Position numbers and translations under genes: made by a program. A DNA stretch of 58,512 bases, from positions 1 through 58,512 of the forward strand of contig JARQWU010000007.1 in assembly GCA_040182905.1 (NCBI GenBank), read 5' to 3'. The DNA is from Barthelona sp. PAP020 (Eukaryota > Metamonada: BaSk clade). The notes beneath the pieces are model-generated. The model ran no database searches, was not told the DNA's origin, and saw nothing but the letters and a program-made list of their open reading frames with translations. Positions 8,953-18,877 of the stretch are shown here, piece by piece; position 1 is the first letter of the stretch; each line of letters starts with the position of its first letter.

Positions 8953-10251
8953 TTATTCTTGATATATAGTAACAAAAACAAGATTTTCCTTCCTTAAAGT
9001 TGGTAAATTTTTGACAAATTTTGTTGAAGTAATAATGCAAGAGAAGAATTCACCATTCAGAGGAAATACTATATGATTTGTATAAGTATCCAAATCTTCA
9101 GTATGTAATTCATCCAAAACATTAATTGTATTCAAAAGATCTTCAAATAAAGCTCTATTTTTTATTTTATCATGGGAAAAAATTCTATCATGATTAAAAA
9201 TTTTTGAACTTTTTGAACTTTTTGAATTTTTTGAATTATAGGTAGTTTGAATTTCTTTAATTATAAAATTTTTCAAATTTTTTGCTTTTAGAGAAGTTGA
9301 ATTTTTCCATAATATTTCCAACCTGTTATCCAAAATAAACATCAAAGGAAATTCTTCCACTTTATTCTTTTCTTTGCTTTCATTGACAATTGTCGAACGT
9401 AATGAAGCTAATTTTGCAATTAAATTTTCAGGATAATCAATCAAAGCACTCTTAAAAACTCTGAAACACATAAAACTTATTGCACCAAATCTCAAACCAG
9501 TGGTAAAACAAAATAAAGAAGAAAACGGAACTAAATTTCCAAATGCAGCTAAAACATCAATAATCGGATAAACAACTATCAATATATCAAAAGATTGATC
9601 AAAGAATAATTTCTTTCTTAAATAAAAAACTCCCACAATAAGAATTAAAATGGCGATAATTATCAAAGCAATTCTTATGTTTTGTATTAAAGGCATCACG
9701 GAAAACAAAAAGACTAAACAAAAAAAATTAAAAAGAAAAGAGTGAAATGAATATGTTATTGGAGAATTCAATGTCGAAAACTCATAAAATATGGCAGTGA
9801 CTAATATAAAAAATACAGCAGCACTATCTACCAATAATAATAAATAATAAATTTGCTCATTAGAATAATCAAATAGTTTCATCAATGGAAAATTTAAAGC
9901 AAATGATAAATATAGCTCAGGTAAAATTAACAAAAATGCAACAGGTGCAATAGCATATCCAAATATGGTATAGTGTGGATAACCATTGTGATATTTATTC
10001 CCGACAACAACTACTGCAATGCAACAACTGATTATACAAACACTTTTTATGACAAGAAAAAATATTAATAGAAAAATGGGTGAAACTTGCAACAAAACTA
10101 AAACAATAGAAACAAATGTCACAATAAATGTAAATTTTGTAATATTAGTTAAAGAATGCTCCTTTTTTTTTGACTTCGCCAATATTTCAACAGTCTTTAA
10201 AGCATCTCCAATTTTTTGTCGTTTCAATTCTTCATTTGTTATATCATTCAT
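8953..10251 (-). CDS. Polytopic membrane protein with PAS-like C-terminus
   Basis: From the ATG at 10251 the protein has 432 residues. The frame stays open upstream to 10431, but starts there with TTG. An ATG at 10329 would add 26 mostly hydrophobic residues and is an alternative. About eight hydrophobic segments lie between residues ~40 and 270. The soluble C-terminal ~150 residues contain a stretch like a PAS core (P-L-M-F-I-L-D-N-R-L-E-I-L-W) and end with F-F-S-C-I-I ... V-F-V-T-I-Y-Q, like the final strands of a PAS domain. A Ser/Lys/Asn linker encoded by a 9-bp simple repeat (about 9203-9240) splits it. Trichomonad receptor-type cyclases have similar membrane and PAS parts (family knowledge), but no cyclase domain follows here. 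Function unknown. Confidence 0.7.
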   Translation of the reverse strand: MNDITNEELKRQKIGDALKTVEILAKSKKKEHSLTNITKFTFIVTFVSIVLVLLQVSPIFLLIFFLVIKSVCIISCCIAVVVVGNKYHNGYPHYTIFGYAIAPVAFLLILPELYLSFALNFPLMKLFDYSNEQIYYLLLLVDSAAVFFILVTAIFYEFSTLNSPITYSFHSFLFNFFCLVFLFSVMPLIQNIRIALIIIAILILIVGVFYLRKKLFFDQSFDILIVVYPIIDVLAAFGNLVPFSSLFCFTTGLRFGAISFMCFRVFKSALIDYPENLIAKLASLRSTIVNESKEKNKVEEFPLMFILDNRLEILWKNSTSLKAKNLKNFIIKEIQTTYNSKNSKSSKSSKIFNHDRIFSHDKIKNRALFEDLLNTINVLDELHTEDLDTYTNHIVFPLNGEFFSCIITSTKFVKNLPTLRKENLVFVTIYQE

Positions 10252-10454
10252 TAAATTATTCAATTGTAAAAACAAAAAAAATTGAATGAAAGGAAAAGAT
10301 ATTAATCTTTTGTCATAAAAATTTACCATAGCTGCAAAAGGAATAAAAAACTTGATTAAAATGAAACAAAACAAAGATGAACAAAAAGATTTAAAAAAAT
10401 GTGAGGTTCTTTTTTTCTTTTCAAAACACAATCAATCAAATGATTTACTGACTA

Positions 10455-10522
<68 letters not shown>
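10455..10522. repeat. (AAT)n microsatellite
   Basis: About 22 uninterrupted units of AAT/TAA lie in the 5' region of the PAS-like membrane gene and just beyond the 3' end of its neighbour. The array is non-coding and likely length-variable between strains. Confidence 0.95.
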
Positions 10523-10524
<2 letters not shown>

Positions 10525-10597
10525 CTAATTTATTTGATGAATTCTGTTCTAGTTCACTATTCAGGTGGTGATAGTGCAGATTTCATTATTAACCCTT

Positions 10598-13081
10598 TTA
10601 ATCATCACTTAAAGGATTCACTTCTACAATATCTGCAATTATTTCTGTATCTGAATCATCATAACCACTTTCCTCTTCAAAAGTAACTTTTCTACCATCA
10701 ATATTAGGTCCAATTACAGTTTTACCATCAACAATTGATTTTGTGTTTGTTATGGAATCGTCATCAGCATTTTTTTCAAAAATAGCTACAGTGATTTGTT
10801 CTATATTCATCTCATCACTTGAATTTGATTTTGAATCTGGATTAGCAATATCTTTATCAAGTAGATCATCATAATCCACTAATTTATGCAATCTACTCTT
10901 TTCTAATTCTAATCTTCTCTTTTCCATCTCTTCTTCCAAAAATTCATAATATTTTAAAGATTCTTCCAAGTACAAATTATGTTTTCTCAATTGATCATAA
11001 TTATCCTTCATTAAATTTTGAATAATTTCATCAATAATTTCAACTTTTTGTTCATGTTTCATATTTTTTAAAGAATGGAAACGTTTTAAAATTTCAGCAT
11101 GAATTTTTTCCAAATATTGCTTAGCAATATATGAATCCAATGCTCGAGATTTATTATAAAAGAAATTTAAAAACGTTCCAATAACAATAGCAACTATGTT
11201 CAAAAAAAATCCATCAGCTGGATTGAATAATGAAACAAACACTGCAAATAATGAAAAAACATTAGCCAACCATGGTAAAAATGCAGAATTTTCCGGTGCT
11301 AAATATAAACAAGGACACATCAATTTTAAACTGTAAACATTAAACATATTACCATAACTGGGAATCAACAATAAACTTAAAGCTCGAATCTTACCTTCTT
11401 TTATTAAAATGTCATCTGATAAAGGTTCTCCAACTTCTTTACATTTTTTACTTAAATAATCATGTATACTTAAAGACTTTTCAGGAGGAAAGAAAAATTT
11501 ATAAATTTTTGAATCTTTTTCAGGATCATAAGTTCGATAATCTTTAACTAAATGTTTTCCACTCTTAATAATATTTCTTCCTTTAAAAAAAGAAATCATC
11601 CAAAAGATTGTCATCACAAAAATGAAAATTTGAAGTGGTAAAAATGGTACATTGATAAAAATGAGGCAATTGAAAACTAATAACAAAATAAAAGTGAGAA
11701 CATAAGCAACATAAACGACATTATGCCAAAAACCACAAAACATTAATATTGCAACCAATAGAGATGTGGTCATTCCTAAAGGGGGAATAAAAATTGCGTA
11801 AATTAAAAATATTATGCTGAAAAAAACAAATCCAATTCCACTTATTAACCACCAAAAACCACTGCAACAATACCCAATACAACTCAAATCAAATCTGCAT
11901 AAATCATGACTATTCTCAAAATATTCATCATTTAACCTATCACCCGTATGCATATAAAAATGATTGGCAATATTTGAAGGACATTTCACAAAGAATTTGA
12001 AATAAACACTCAATAATTCACTTTTGTTTGTGAAATAATCATATAAAAAGATAGTGCCTATCCAATGTTTAAAAATTTGTATCATAGCTTTGAAACCAAA
12101 CGTAAAAGCTCTTGGATCACCATAACTAATGGTGATAAAGAAAGGAATTTGAAAAATAAAATATACAACTGCAACAACAGGATGAATGTCCATTAAAAAG
12201 GTCGCCCAAATCATTAATAGAAATCTAACCAGAGTATAAATAATCCATCGGACAGCATCCAAAACCCATTGATATTTAAATATCTTCAAATACTTATTGT
12301 TATTGATAAAAAAGTCACATAAGGCAGCAAACCCATTATACATAATTATTTGAACAAACAAACATAGAATTCCCACCAAAATAATCTGACCATAGAAAGG
12401 TATTACAATAGATGTCGTTATTCGACTAGGTAATTCTAAAAACCAGTTTACAGCTGTAACAAACTCAGCAGGAACAACGAAAGTATTAGTTATCTTTTTA
12501 ATGATGGGTAATAAAACATTGATAACATCTAATGACCACCCAACAATTGAAGCTAAAAATACGGTCATGAACCATGTGATAATTGTGGTAAAACATCCAC
12601 TAGATCGCTTAACAAAATCAACAGCAGCATCAACAGGTATATCATCCAATATTTTACTTTGAACACGTTGCAATCCTTCCGAAACAGTTTCATTAACTGC
12701 ACTAATTCCTTCAGAAAAAACGCCAGCATCTATTTCTCCAGTAATCATATTGTCTCCTAGATCTTCCAACTGGTTATTTGCTTGATCTGCCATTATATTT
12801 TGAAGTTTTTCATCTAAAGCATCTTCTCTAGGTTTTTTTGATATAGAATCATGTAAAACACTCGCAGCAAGAACAGCTGTTCCCATAGAAATTGTTTGTA
12901 AGGCAATACTTGGACTTGCTCTACCTTTTACCTCGGATAAATTTGTCTTTTGGTATTTCTCATCAATTTCTAATAATTGATCGTTTTCTACATTTAAATC
13001 AGTTGTTTCACAAGACTCAGTCTTTTCTTGTGGTTCGATAACATCATCTGATTTTGTCATTGAAACAAAAGGAGAATTCAT
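10598..13081 (-). CDS. Large polytopic membrane protein, 827 residues, family not recognised
   Basis: Residues 1-150 are soluble and acidic. About twelve hydrophobic segments follow between residues ~165 and 660, several with Trp and Cys clusters, including C-I-G-Y-C-C near 410. The last ~165 residues form a charged coiled coil (about 660-740) and an acidic tail. Two helical stretches near residues 50-135 carry small-residue patterns (Ala/Gly/Val) that could be amphipathic. I considered a choline-transporter-like (SLC44) or multi-pass exporter fold, but no diagnostic motif supports either. The ATG at 13081 is clear and the stop is TAA within TAAA. It lies in a run of minus-strand genes with short gaps; co-regulation is not shown. 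Confidence 0.8.
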   Translation of the reverse strand: MNSPFVSMTKSDDVIEPQEKTESCETTDLNVENDQLLEIDEKYQKTNLSEVKGRASPSIALQTISMGTAVLAASVLHDSISKKPREDALDEKLQNIMADQANNQLEDLGDNMITGEIDAGVFSEGISAVNETVSEGLQRVQSKILDDIPVDAAVDFVKRSSGCFTTIITWFMTVFLASIVGWSLDVINVLLPIIKKITNTFVVPAEFVTAVNWFLELPSRITTSIVIPFYGQIILVGILCLFVQIIMYNGFAALCDFFINNNKYLKIFKYQWVLDAVRWIIYTLVRFLLMIWATFLMDIHPVVAVVYFIFQIPFFITISYGDPRAFTFGFKAMIQIFKHWIGTIFLYDYFTNKSELLSVYFKFFVKCPSNIANHFYMHTGDRLNDEYFENSHDLCRFDLSCIGYCCSGFWWLISGIGFVFFSIIFLIYAIFIPPLGMTTSLLVAILMFCGFWHNVVYVAYVLTFILLLVFNCLIFINVPFLPLQIFIFVMTIFWMISFFKGRNIIKSGKHLVKDYRTYDPEKDSKIYKFFFPPEKSLSIHDYLSKKCKEVGEPLSDDILIKEGKIRALSLLLIPSYGNMFNVYSLKLMCPCLYLAPENSAFLPWLANVFSLFAVFVSLFNPADGFFLNIVAIVIGTFLNFFYNKSRALDSYIAKQYLEKIHAEILKRFHSLKNMKHEQKVEIIDEIIQNLMKDNYDQLRKHNLYLEESLKYYEFLEEEMEKRRLELEKSRLHKLVDYDDLLDKDIANPDSKSNSSDEMNIEQITVAIFEKNADDDSITNTKSIVDGKTVIGPNIDGRKVTFEEESGYDDSDTEIIADIVEVNPLSDD

Positions 13082-13249
13082 TTTGAATTCAAAATTCCAT
13101 TTCTGGAACAGTTCATTTTTTTTTCTTTATAATTCCGAACACTCAATCAGGCATAGAAAAACATCAAACAAAAAGAATAAAATTGATTTTCGCATTTACA
13201 AATTTTTTTTCAATAATACAGTTGAAAAAGTCGAGAAAAATCACCAAAA

Positions 13250-15931
13250 TCAAATCTCATTTTCTTCACTTTGAAAACCTTTCCTCAATTGTTGAACTCT
13301 AAGAGTTAATTCTCTAAAAGTTGTGGGTTCCGAATTTCTGTGATCATTTTCATTTGAATCAATGTTGTCAAATTTTTGTTTTTGTTGTTTCAATAATTCT
13401 AAATCTGCCCTTAATGTACAATTAATATTCTCAACAGCTTTAATTTTTTCATTCTTCTGTTCAATAATTTCAAACATCTCATTATCTTTGAAAGAATACT
13501 GTTGAATTATTTGATCATTCTGCAATAATATTGATTTTATGAATAATTTTTGTTTTTCCAAAGCATTTTGAAGATCAAACATATTTCTTTGATTTGTTTG
13601 GATTATTTTTTCATATTTTTTCTCCAATTGTTCAATAAACTTATGCAATTTTAAATTTTCCAAAGATATTAATTGTTTTTCATCAAATAACTGTTGAAAT
13701 TCGTTGGATTTTTGTTTAAAAGTTTCATTTGTGCTATAAATAAGTTTTTGAAAGTTCAAATTCAAAGAAATATTTTCATTTTTCAAATTTTCATATTTTT
13801 TTTCAAAATTTTCCAAATTTAAATTTTTTTCTTGCAAAATTGATACATTATTGGTTAACTTTTCAATTATGCTGACCTTTTCAAGTATAATTTCTTCTAA
13901 TTCAGTGTTCTTTGCTTTGATACCAGAAAATTGCTCAAATAAATTATGAAATTTAAATTCAAACTCATTTTTTGTTTCAAATACTTTGGCAACAGTTAAT
14001 TCTTTCATTTCATTCATTTGTAAATCAAAATTTATCAATTGTTCAGTATTTAATAAATTTTTAACTTGTAAATCTTGATTTGTATGTTCAAGTTCAAAAA
14101 TTTCTTGTTGAAACGCTTCAAGAGTTTTTTTATTATTTAATTGACAATTAACGATATTATTTTCCAAATCACTGTTTATTGCTTGTGTTTCTTTCAATTT
14201 CATTTGTGTTTCTTCATTAAATACCAATAAATCATTAAATTTCTTCAAAGTTTCATCTATTTTCAATGTTTTAAACTGATTTTCTTTCTCTAAACTGAGT
14301 AATAAATTTGTTTTTGAATCAATAACTTCTTGAAGATCCAATAACTGATTTGTTTTCAAATCATTTGATATGTTTAATTCTTGAATTGTTTTACAATTAT
14401 CGTTGAATAAATTGTTGTATTGTTCTATCAAACTTTCATTTTTTTCCTCCAAATATGAAAGCTTTTCTTTTTGTTCATGAATTAAAACTATCAATGCTTC
14501 ATTTTCATCTGTCAAAACTGAATTTTGTTCAATACTCTCAATTAACTTTTTTTTGCACTCATTTAATTCAAAAGTTACTTGATCATTGTCATTAACAATA
14601 TTAACAACATTTAACTCCAGAATATCTATCTTATTTTGCATATTTTGAACGTTTTGCCTTTGGTTATCCTTTTCTATTGCAATCATTTCATTCTCTTTGT
14701 TTAATTCATTAACTTTATTTTTTAATTGGTCAGTGTTATTCAAGGTTTCCTCTAATTTTTTCTTCAATTTAATATTTTCTTTGTCTAAAATCAAATAACC
14801 ATTGATTGTTTCATTCAATTCTTTAATGTTGATTGATTGTTCTGAAATCATTTCTTTACATTGCATATATTGCCTTTTCAACTCAATATTAGTCGTTTCA
14901 AAAACAGATATTTTCTCTTTTTGTTCAAAATTTATTCTTTCCAAATCAGATATTTTCTTTTGCAAAATAAAATTGTCTTGTTCTGATTTTGTGCTTTCAA
15001 TATTCAACTTTTCATTCATTTTTTCAGCCTCGATGAGATTTTTTTTTGTATTTTCTAAACATTCATGCATTTCATTTTTTTTTGAAACCATCTCTTTCCT
15101 GACGTTTTCTAATTCTTGAAAACTGCAATTTAACGTTTTCACTTGACCCTTTAATTTCCTAATTTGTTGATCATCTGCTTCTTTTTGAATTTTTAGAGCA
15201 TTCATTCTTCGTTCAAAATCATCATTATCATATTTTAGCTGAAGATTGTACTTTTCCAATGTTTTAATCAAATTTGATTTTTTTTGTAAAACAACATTGG
15301 AATTTTCCAATTTTATTTGCAAACTATCCACTCGTTCAGAGCTTTCCAAAAATTTAGTTTCCCATTCATTAGATTCTGAAAGAATAGCTTTCACTGACTG
15401 ACTAATAATATCAAATTCATTATTTATTGTCTTATATTTATGTTTTAATGTATTAATGCAATCATATAACTCATTATGACATTCATCAACAGTTCTAATA
15501 TCAAATAATTCACCAATTTTCAGAAGCATTTCATTAGATATAGAATAAATATCTTTGTTATTGAAAACAACCACCTGTTTTCGAAGTTCACTTTCTTTTA
15601 ACTTTGTTCGATCCAGAACATTCTTTAACCAATCAAATTCCATATTTCGATTGTGTAATTTGTCAATCAACGAAATATTATTTTGACTAAGCTTGCTGAT
15701 TTCTTCTTCCAAATAATTGACTTTGTGAAGAAGAGCTATTCGCTGCTCATCAACAATCTTCAAACGATCATTTGTTTCATTGAGTGTCAAATTACCATTG
15801 GATACTTTATTAAGTAAATCTTGATTTAGTTTAGAAAGTTTTGATGTTTTGTTTTCGAATTCATTTATTTTCTCCTGAAAATCATCATTTTCTTGAGAAG
15901 ATTTTACTGTGACTAATGGATAATATGTCAT
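13250..15931 (-). CDS. Long coiled-coil protein, 893 residues
   Basis: Heptad-type coiled coil runs almost without break from residue ~15 to ~865, rich in N, E, K, L and Q, with a short non-coil start and a short basic C-terminal tail. No head domain, zinc finger or membrane anchor is visible, so it cannot be placed among golgins, centrosomal or axonemal rods by eye. The ATG is at 15931, followed by T-Y-Y-P-L-V, a plausible capped N-terminus. The stop is TGA. Its function is unknown; a structural or tethering role is an inference from shape only. Confidence 0.82.
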   Translation of the reverse strand: MTYYPLVTVKSSQENDDFQEKINEFENKTSKLSKLNQDLLNKVSNGNLTLNETNDRLKIVDEQRIALLHKVNYLEEEISKLSQNNISLIDKLHNRNMEFDWLKNVLDRTKLKESELRKQVVVFNNKDIYSISNEMLLKIGELFDIRTVDECHNELYDCINTLKHKYKTINNEFDIISQSVKAILSESNEWETKFLESSERVDSLQIKLENSNVVLQKKSNLIKTLEKYNLQLKYDNDDFERRMNALKIQKEADDQQIRKLKGQVKTLNCSFQELENVRKEMVSKKNEMHECLENTKKNLIEAEKMNEKLNIESTKSEQDNFILQKKISDLERINFEQKEKISVFETTNIELKRQYMQCKEMISEQSINIKELNETINGYLILDKENIKLKKKLEETLNNTDQLKNKVNELNKENEMIAIEKDNQRQNVQNMQNKIDILELNVVNIVNDNDQVTFELNECKKKLIESIEQNSVLTDENEALIVLIHEQKEKLSYLEEKNESLIEQYNNLFNDNCKTIQELNISNDLKTNQLLDLQEVIDSKTNLLLSLEKENQFKTLKIDETLKKFNDLLVFNEETQMKLKETQAINSDLENNIVNCQLNNKKTLEAFQQEIFELEHTNQDLQVKNLLNTEQLINFDLQMNEMKELTVAKVFETKNEFEFKFHNLFEQFSGIKAKNTELEEIILEKVSIIEKLTNNVSILQEKNLNLENFEKKYENLKNENISLNLNFQKLIYSTNETFKQKSNEFQQLFDEKQLISLENLKLHKFIEQLEKKYEKIIQTNQRNMFDLQNALEKQKLFIKSILLQNDQIIQQYSFKDNEMFEIIEQKNEKIKAVENINCTLRADLELLKQQKQKFDNIDSNENDHRNSEPTTFRELTLRVQQLRKGFQSEENEI

Positions 15932-16106
15932 ATCTTGTTGTTTGAAAGTATATAAAGTTCGAGACTATTTCTTTTTCAGTTAGTTCGATTGGAATGAATA
16001 AAGAAAGGAAAATACATTTTCAACTTGATTATTTGATTGGTATTTAACACATGTTGTGCTCAAACAAACAAAAAACAGAAAAATGAAATTAATTAATCAC
16101 AAATAT

Positions 16107-17444
16107 TTACGAACAAGACTTTTTTAATTTATCTGCCAAGGAAATCTTATCTTTTGTCAAAATATTTTCATTTGTTGCATTTTCAAATGATTGTTTCTCA
16201 GAATCACCAAAATAAATTGATTTTTTATCCGGTTTCTCATTTACATTGAAAAAAGTACTTTCTTCATCCATTCTGCGCTTATACTTTTCGAATAAAAATT
16301 CATTTCTTTCTTTAATATATTGGTTATACACATCTTCTTCATGTTGTTTATGATTAATACGAGTATTTTGAGATTTTCCAAGTTCAGAATAATGTTTTGA
16401 AAATTTTTCATCACATAAAGTTTCAATATTTCCAAATAATAAATTTACAGATGTATCCGAAGGTATTTGATATTTGGACAAAGAAGTATTTGAAGAACTC
16501 AATTGTTGAATCATATCAATGGTTAAAAAAAAAGTCTCTGGAAAAACAATCAAATGTTGAAAAAACCAAGGAGCTAAATAATAATTTTGAAAAGAAGGAT
16601 TAGAGGGTTTATACATCACAACAAAATTTTCATCATCAAAACTTTCAATCTTTTCAGAAGAAGCAGTTTCAAGCTGAATTAAATCATTTATTTGAATTTG
16701 TACCCATTCAATAATAACATCCCACACTTTTCTGTCGGCATCAAATTCCTCACAATCTCGGTACAAATTTATTTCTTCCAAAACACTGAAATAATAGTTT
16801 AGAAATCTTTCTTTTGTTTCTGTAGTAATAATTTCATACGGTTTTAATTCTGAAGAACAATAATAAATGAAAGGAGATTTGGTGGTGACAATTACTTTTT
16901 TCATTTCAATTTTATCATTAATTTGTAATTCTAAAGACTCATTGGGGTAGCATAGAAATAATCGTCGAACATCTGATGTTGTATTACAATAGAGACAATC
17001 AACAAAAAAGTTTCTTCTGTCATTATCCATTGAAAAATCAGGATGTTTCATCAACATATATTTAAAATAGCAAAATGAGCAATATTTATGCCCACAAGCT
17101 GTAATTAGAGGAATTGTGTATGGTAGGCAACATATGGAACATATAGAATCATTAGAATGAAATATATCAATACATGCAATTTCAGATTGAATTGGAATAT
17201 AATCGGGTGAAGAAAGAAAAGCTTTCAAATTTGACTTTGGATTTAAGTGTAATTTGCAACAGCTTCTCAAATAATTTTGACCAATTTTACCAGTTGTTTT
17301 CTTCATTTCATGTTTTGATTCTTCAAATGTACATTTTATTGAATAAAAATTATCCAAGTCATTTTCATCTTCCGAAAATTCGTCATTTTCATCTATCAGT
17401 AATGTTTGATATTTGGCCCTCAATGAATTTTTTTTCGAAGGCAT
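16107..17444 (-). CDS. RNF10-like RING-finger protein
   Basis: The 445-residue protein carries a C3HC4 RING with ligands Cys102, Cys105, Cys117, His119, Cys122, Cys125, Cys150 and Cys153. The flanks match RNF10: a conserved helical lead-in before the first Cys pair and, ~190 residues later, a segment Y-Y-L-A-P-W-F-F-Q-H-L-I-V-F-P resembling the RNF10 region that reads like YYFYQ..D..H.FLHP. A basic helix follows. RNF10 is an E3 ligase that ubiquitinates 40S ribosomal proteins on stalled or idle ribosomes (established for animals); the same role here is an inference. The frame extends upstream to 17486 only from a TTG, so the ATG at 17444 is preferred. Confidence 0.65.
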   Translation of the reverse strand: MPSKKNSLRAKYQTLLIDENDEFSEDENDLDNFYSIKCTFEESKHEMKKTTGKIGQNYLRSCCKLHLNPKSNLKAFLSSPDYIPIQSEIACIDIFHSNDSICSICCLPYTIPLITACGHKYCSFCYFKYMLMKHPDFSMDNDRRNFFVDCLYCNTTSDVRRLFLCYPNESLELQINDKIEMKKVIVTTKSPFIYYCSSELKPYEIITTETKERFLNYYFSVLEEINLYRDCEEFDADRKVWDVIIEWVQIQINDLIQLETASSEKIESFDDENFVVMYKPSNPSFQNYYLAPWFFQHLIVFPETFFLTIDMIQQLSSSNTSLSKYQIPSDTSVNLLFGNIETLCDEKFSKHYSELGKSQNTRINHKQHEEDVYNQYIKERNEFLFEKYKRRMDEESTFFNVNEKPDKKSIYFGDSEKQSFENATNENILTKDKISLADKLKKSCS

Positions 17445-17594
17445 AAAAAGTGTAAAAAAATAAAGAGAAAAAAATTTACAAATCAAAATGTTGAATTTAA
17501 AACAAAAAAGAGAACACTAGGAAATAACAATTCACTTTAAAATATCTTTCAAGGATATTTTAAAAAAAAAAAGATTCTTTCAAAAAAATGAATA

Positions 17595-17921
17595 TTAAAT
17601 ATCCAATGCAGCAATAATAGATTGTCTAAAATTGTTCAAAGTTTCCAATTGCTTTTGTAGTTGAGTTACTTTGGCATTCAATTCAGCAATTTCCAAATTT
17701 ACAGTGTTTATTTGTGAATTCATCAATACTTCATCATCATCAAGAGCTGCAATTGCCAACTCTTTTTTTTCGATTTCCGTGGAAAGATAGGTAATCTCTC
17801 TATCTTTGTCAAAAATATTATTAACTAAATCTTCATTTTGTTGAGTTAAAATTATTCCTTGATTAGTAAATGCATCGTTAATTTGTGTGAGAGCTTGATT
17901 CAACAAAGAAACAGCTGTCAT
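17595..17921 (-). CDS. Small coiled-coil protein, 108 residues
   Basis: After a short hydrophobic/polar start, residues ~25-100 form one continuous coiled coil with regular Leu/Ile spacing. No cysteine or membrane segment is present. The open frame continues upstream to 17981 via a TTG, overlapping the divergent MORN gene, but the ATG at 17921 gives a clean N-terminus. Length and shape resemble prefoldin- or kinetochore-type subunits, or a small axonemal factor; none can be chosen. It shares a 50-bp divergent promoter region with the MORN gene, so co-expression is possible. Confidence 0.6.
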   Translation of the reverse strand: MTAVSLLNQALTQINDAFTNQGIILTQQNEDLVNNIFDKDREITYLSTEIEKKELAIAALDDDEVLMNSQINTVNLEIAELNAKVTQLQKQLETLNNFRQSIIAALDI

Positions 17922-17971
17922 TTCAAATAAAAAAGAAAACTCAAAGAACCCAATTTCATTTTTTTTTAATA
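17922..17971. promoter_or_regulatory. 50-bp divergent promoter region
   Basis: Only 50 bases separate the ATG of the small coiled-coil gene (minus) from the ATG of the MORN gene (plus). The tract is A/T-rich with a T8 run next to the plus-strand start. It must serve both genes, or promoters must overlap coding sequence. Confidence 0.5.
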
Positions 17972-18225
17972 ATGCCTTCAAAAAAAATTAAAAAAGTCAC
18001 CACGTCATCTGAACCTGAACAAGTGACTTTATTTGACGGATATTTTGAGTTTGAAGATGGTTCTAATTACAAAGGACAGTATGTATCCAACAGTGACAGT
18101 GAGAATCAACGTCAAGGACAAGGTGTATATCAATGTAAAGATTATGTTTATGAAGGAGAATGGGAAAATGACCAGATGAATGGCAAAGGAAAAATAATTT
18201 TCTCATCTGGATGTATATATGAAGG
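17972..18225 (+). CDS. MORN-repeat protein, truncated by an assembly gap
   Basis: The ATG at 17972 opens a frame that runs into the N gap; 84 residues are visible. A Lys-rich start is followed by MORN repeats: F-D-G-Y-F-E-F-E-D-G-S-N-Y-K-G-Q-Y, then G-Q-G-V-Y ... Y-E-G-E-W, then G-K-G-K-I-I-F-S-S-G-C-I-Y-E-G. MORN proteins bind phospholipids or act as axonemal parts such as radial-spoke head RSPH1 (family knowledge). The rest lies outside the assembled sequence, so a kinase or other fused domain cannot be excluded. Confidence 0.8.
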
Positions 18226-18235
18226 NNNNNNNNNN
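18226..18235. other. Assembly gap (10 N)
   Basis: Ten N separate the interior of a plus-strand MORN gene from the interior of a minus-strand kinase gene. Both are cut, so real sequence is missing; the fixed length suggests a scaffolding placeholder of unknown true size. Confidence 0.98.
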
Positions 18236-18641
18236 CAGCCAAATTCACATACTTCATTATATTTATTTCTATAGTTCCTTGCTGATTAAATCTTTGACCA
18301 GATCTCAATATTTTTACAGCAACAAATCCTTTGGTCTTTCTATCATACGCTTTTACAGTAACTCCAAAAGATCCTCGTCCCAAAATAGACTTCACTTCAT
18401 ACCTATCTGCTAAAATATCATCATTATGTACAATTAAATAATTATCATTGTCGTCATGTGTTTTCAATGAATCATAATAAATTTGATTGATTTTTTTGTA
18501 TGTGTGCAATAATTTCCATGTTAAATTCACCACACAAGATTCATTTCTGGGTCTAAATGGTGGTGGTGGAATTTCTATTGGTGACATCTCATTCGAACTA
18601 TTATCATTAACAGGAGTAGTAATTATATCATCTGACTCCAT
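18236..18641 (-). CDS. DYRK-family protein kinase, N-terminal fragment
   Basis: The ATG at 18641 opens 135 codons before the gap. A Pro-rich, disordered N-terminus (I-P-P-P-P) leads to a DYRK homology box (T-Y-K-K-I-N-Q-I-Y-Y), the N-D-N-Y-L-I-V strand, and the kinase start D-R-Y-E-V-K-S-I-L-G-R-G-S-F-G-V-T-V-K-A-Y-D with V-A-V-K-I-L, giving the Gly loop and the ATP-binding Lys. DYRK kinases autophosphorylate the activation-loop Tyr and then phosphorylate Ser/Thr (established). Catalytic HRD and DFG motifs lie beyond the gap. The subfamily looks closest to DYRK1 by the spacing between the box and the Gly loop (inference). Confidence 0.8.
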
Positions 18642-18877
18642 TTGAATCTCAGTCTTTAAATAATTTTTTTCAATATCAAAATTGACAAAAGCAAAAAAAA
18701 ATCCCCGCCAAACTATTAATAGAATTTTTTTTTTTTATTCATGCCACAAAATTCCATCAAATTTTCCCTCATCCTTTAATTATAAATATATATAAATTAG
18801 AAATGGAAAATTTTTGATAAAAACAAAATGAAATACATCTATTTATACTAAAAAAAAAACATTAAAAATAAGAAAAA

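Noticed and set aside
10598-13081. SLC44 choline-transporter identity
   Set aside because: Topology is roughly compatible, but the characteristic conserved C-terminal motifs of SLC44 could not be found.
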